DNA of 64,000 bases from Planctomycetota bacterium. Lineage in GTDB: Bacteria; Planctomycetota; J058. Below, one piece after another: positions 62,488 to 64,000 of the stretch. The first letter of the stretch is position 1, and each line of letters starts with the position of its first letter. The translations under genes and the position numbers were made by a program. The stretch is taken from assembly GCA_019636275.1 (NCBI GenBank), contig JAHBXY010000016.1, forward strand, positions 21,599 to 85,598, read 5' to 3'. Under the pieces are notes generated by a model. The model was given only the letters and a program-made list of their open reading frames with translations. It had not been told where the DNA came from and ran no database searches.

Positions 62488-63810
62488 CTAGTTCAACGCT
62501 TCGCGCAGGCGGGTCTGCAGGACCACCCAGCCGCGCTCGAGCGCGTCGCGGTGCTCGAGGCCGATCACGGTCCGCCGCAGGAGGCCCTCGACCGCCCCGA
62601 GCGCGTGGAGGAGGCGCGCCAGGTCGCCGGCCGGCTTGCCGCCGCTGCCGGCCGTCAGGGCCGCCGCCTCGCCCAGGAGGTGCACCGCCTGCGCGTGCGC
62701 CCGCCGGACGCGCGCCGTCTCGAGCGGCATGTCGGCCTCCCGCGCCAGGAGGCCGCAGCCGGCCACGAGCGCCTGGCGGCGCGCGTCGTCGCGCGGGCAG
62801 CGGGCCGTCGCCTGGTCGAGCCGCTGCAGGGCCCGGGGGAGGGCCGGCAGCGGCTCGAGGACGGCGGCGGTGGCCAGGACCGCCACCCGGCGCGCCTCGG
62901 CCGCCAGCTCCGACAGGAGCGCCCGGGCGCCCGGGTCGGCCTCGGCGCGGGCCAGCTTCATGGCCGCGTCCGACCGCTCGAGCAGCAGCCGCACGGCCGC
63001 GCGGGCCCCGGCGGTGGTGCGTGGCGGGTGCTGCCCCGTGACGGGGCCGAGGGTCGACTGGAGCCCGGCCCGGGCCCGCGCGGCCCCGTCGCCGCGGCCG
63101 CTCCGCGGCGTCGAGAGCACGGCCAGCTCGACGCTGGCCCCCTCGATCGCGAACGGCCGCCCGGCGCCGAACAGGGTCCAGGCCGTGCCGCGGATCGTCC
63201 CCAGCGGCACGACCACGGGCGAGGTGCCGTCGGGGTAGGTGGTCGGCGCCAGCCGGGCCACGGCCCGCGCCACGAGCTCCTCCTGGCGCGCGTCCTCCTC
63301 GATCACCCACACGACGAGGTCGAACCGGGGCGCCATGGGCACCTCGACCCAGTCGGGGCCGAGCAGCTCGAAGGTCTTCACGCGGTCGGACGGGAGGTCG
63401 AGGGTGGCCGCGCCCAGCTCGTGGACGACGCCGCGCGCCTCGGCCCGGACGACGATCTCCTCGTCGTCGAAGGCGTCGAACTCCCCGCCGAGCGTGACGC
63501 GGCGCAGGCGCACGAAGCAGGCGCGCTGCGGGTCGTCCGGGTCGCCGGCCTGCACGAAGGTCGGCGGGGCGCCGGCCAGCGGCTCGGGCAGCTCGGCGCC
63601 CTCGCGCACCAGCGCCACGCGCAGGGCCTCGACGGCGGGGGCCACGTCGCGCACCGTCTGCGGGCGCGGCGTGACCGGTGTGGCCGGGGCGGCGACCGCC
63701 GCCGGCGCCTCGAGCTCGACCTCGAGCGGCGGCAGCGGCGGCTCGGCCGCGCAGCCGGCGGCCACGACCAGCCCGACGAGCCACCCCCTGCCCCTCGCGC
63801 GCGACCGCAT
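62488..63810 (-). CDS. Lipoprotein of unknown function
   Basis: A 440-residue lipoprotein: MRSRARGRGWLVGLVVAAGC has its lipid-attached Cys at residue 20. A Pro-rich linker and a beta-rich middle (RRVTLGGEFDAFDDEEIVV; APRFDLVVWVIEEDARQEEL) precede an all-helical C-terminal third (about 290-440). No catalytic motif. ATG 63810 is preceded by TACGCT (63818-63823) seven bases upstream, so it is probably leaderless. It is divergent from the last gene of the window. Confidence 0.72.
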   Translation of the reverse strand: MRSRARGRGWLVGLVVAAGCAAEPPLPPLEVELEAPAAVAAPATPVTPRPQTVRDVAPAVEALRVALVREGAELPEPLAGAPPTFVQAGDPDDPQRACFVRLRRVTLGGEFDAFDDEEIVVRAEARGVVHELGAATLDLPSDRVKTFELLGPDWVEVPMAPRFDLVVWVIEEDARQEELVARAVARLAPTTYPDGTSPVVVPLGTIRGTAWTLFGAGRPFAIEGASVELAVLSTPRSGRGDGAARARAGLQSTLGPVTGQHPPRTTAGARAAVRLLLERSDAAMKLARAEADPGARALLSELAAEARRVAVLATAAVLEPLPALPRALQRLDQATARCPRDDARRQALVAGCGLLAREADMPLETARVRRAHAQAVHLLGEAAALTAGSGGKPAGDLARLLHALGAVEGLLRRTVIGLEHRDALERGWVVLQTRLREALN

Positions 63811-63817
63811 GGGCAGG

Positions 63818-63861
63818 AGCGTACCACGGGGGCTCACACGCGCGAGCCGGCGCGATACGCT
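63818..63861. promoter_or_regulatory. Divergent leaderless promoters
   Basis: TACGCT occurs on the minus strand (63818-63823) and on the plus strand (63856-63861), each seven bases before a start codon (63810 and 63869). The two starts are only 59 bp apart, so both promoters lie within the same short gap and may affect each other. Confidence 0.5.
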
Positions 63862-63868
63862 CCGGGGC

Positions 63869-64000
63869 GTGACCCTCTTCGACGTGCCCCTCTTCGACGT
63901 GGCCATCGAGCGCTGGGTCGAGGCCCTGTCCACCCACGGCCCGCCCGCCGAGGTCCGGCGCGCCGTGCGCGCGGCCTACCGGGGCGAGGCCGCCCCCGGG
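63869..64000 (+). CDS. Start of an unidentified gene, cut by window edge
   Basis: 44 residues are visible: MTLFDVPLFDVAIERWVEAL and a basic helical region. No family can be named. GTG 63869 is preceded by TACGCT seven bases upstream, with no ribosome-binding sequence, so it is probably leaderless. Confidence 0.5.
   Translation, partial: MTLFDVPLFDVAIERWVEALSTHGPPAEVRRAVRAAYRGEAAPG

Overview
The window is about 73-74% G+C, is densely packed with genes, and looks like one chromosome segment of a high-GC Gram-negative bacterium. Lipoproteins with lipoboxes, OmpA/peptidoglycan-binding proteins, carboxypeptidase-regulatory-like proteins, a gliding-type ABC/auxiliary operon with a DUF4340 protein, and a sigma-54 activator next to a Ser/Thr kinase all point to Planctomycetota or Myxococcota-like lineages. 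I cannot decide between them from sequence alone. Many starts are GTG, genes often overlap by GTGA, and at least seven starts sit 6-7 nt behind a -10-like TANNNT box, which suggests frequent leaderless transcription.

Layout. 1-6.0 kb: a glycosyltransferase cut by the left edge, a dispersed hairpin repeat, an archaeal-type (type II) glyceraldehyde-3-phosphate dehydrogenase with a Cys-rich partner, and divergent korAB for 2-oxoacid:ferredoxin oxidoreductase. 6.2-12.3 kb: an OmpA/peptidoglycan-binding gene whose C-terminal half lies in inverted orientation, followed by a 1,379-residue protein with hydrophobic hairpins that could be a pore-forming effector. 12.4-20.5 kb: a leftward block with DNA polymerase I, small hypotheticals, an FmdE-domain lipoprotein, an alpha/alpha-toroid protein, a DUF1304 protein and an MFS transporter. 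20.5-26.3 kb: a sigma-54 activator, a Ser/Thr kinase whose TPR tail is broken by frameshifts, and a VWA protein. 26.3-30.0 kb: an exported sulfoquinovosidase-like GH31 enzyme and an S41 lipoprotein peptidase. 30.2-33.5 kb: a Uma2 protein, a repeat protein, an HNH protein and tRNA-Leu(CAA). 33.5-42.9 kb: a regulatory-like-domain surface protein and the four-gene ABC/GldG/DUF4340 operon behind a near-consensus promoter. 42.9-47.4 kb: a YdcF protein and membrane proteins.

47.9-49.5 kb has no credible protein gene but has a sigma-70-type promoter, about eleven perfect hairpins capped mostly by GAGA or UNCG tetraloops, a repeated 14-mer, ends that can pair with each other, and a strong intrinsic terminator. 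I read it as a giant structured non-coding RNA of about 1.58 kb on the + strand; I do not recognise its class. A DUF433/DUF5615 toxin-antitoxin-like pair follows.

51.2-64.0 kb: a DUF3592 protein, a HAD/trehalose-phosphatase fusion overlapping a GH65 disaccharide phosphorylase, a cation P-type ATPase, a tRNA-Gln(CUG)-like gene with its 3' part placed in front of its 5' part (circularly permuted order), a YkgJ-type protein, an AckA-PduL fusion (acetyl-CoA/acetate interconversion), an HTH-cysteine synthase fusion, two long intergenic repeats, a lipoprotein, and a gene cut by the right edge.

The metabolic genes suggest ferredoxin-linked oxoacid oxidation (korAB), substrate-level ATP formation from acetyl-CoA (AckA-PduL), disaccharide phosphorolysis (GH65 plus a beta-phosphoglucomutase-like domain), and sulfolipid sugar scavenging (GH31). 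The giant RNA, the permuted tRNA-like gene and the internal inversion are the items most worth checking; the last two need raw-read support to exclude assembly error.
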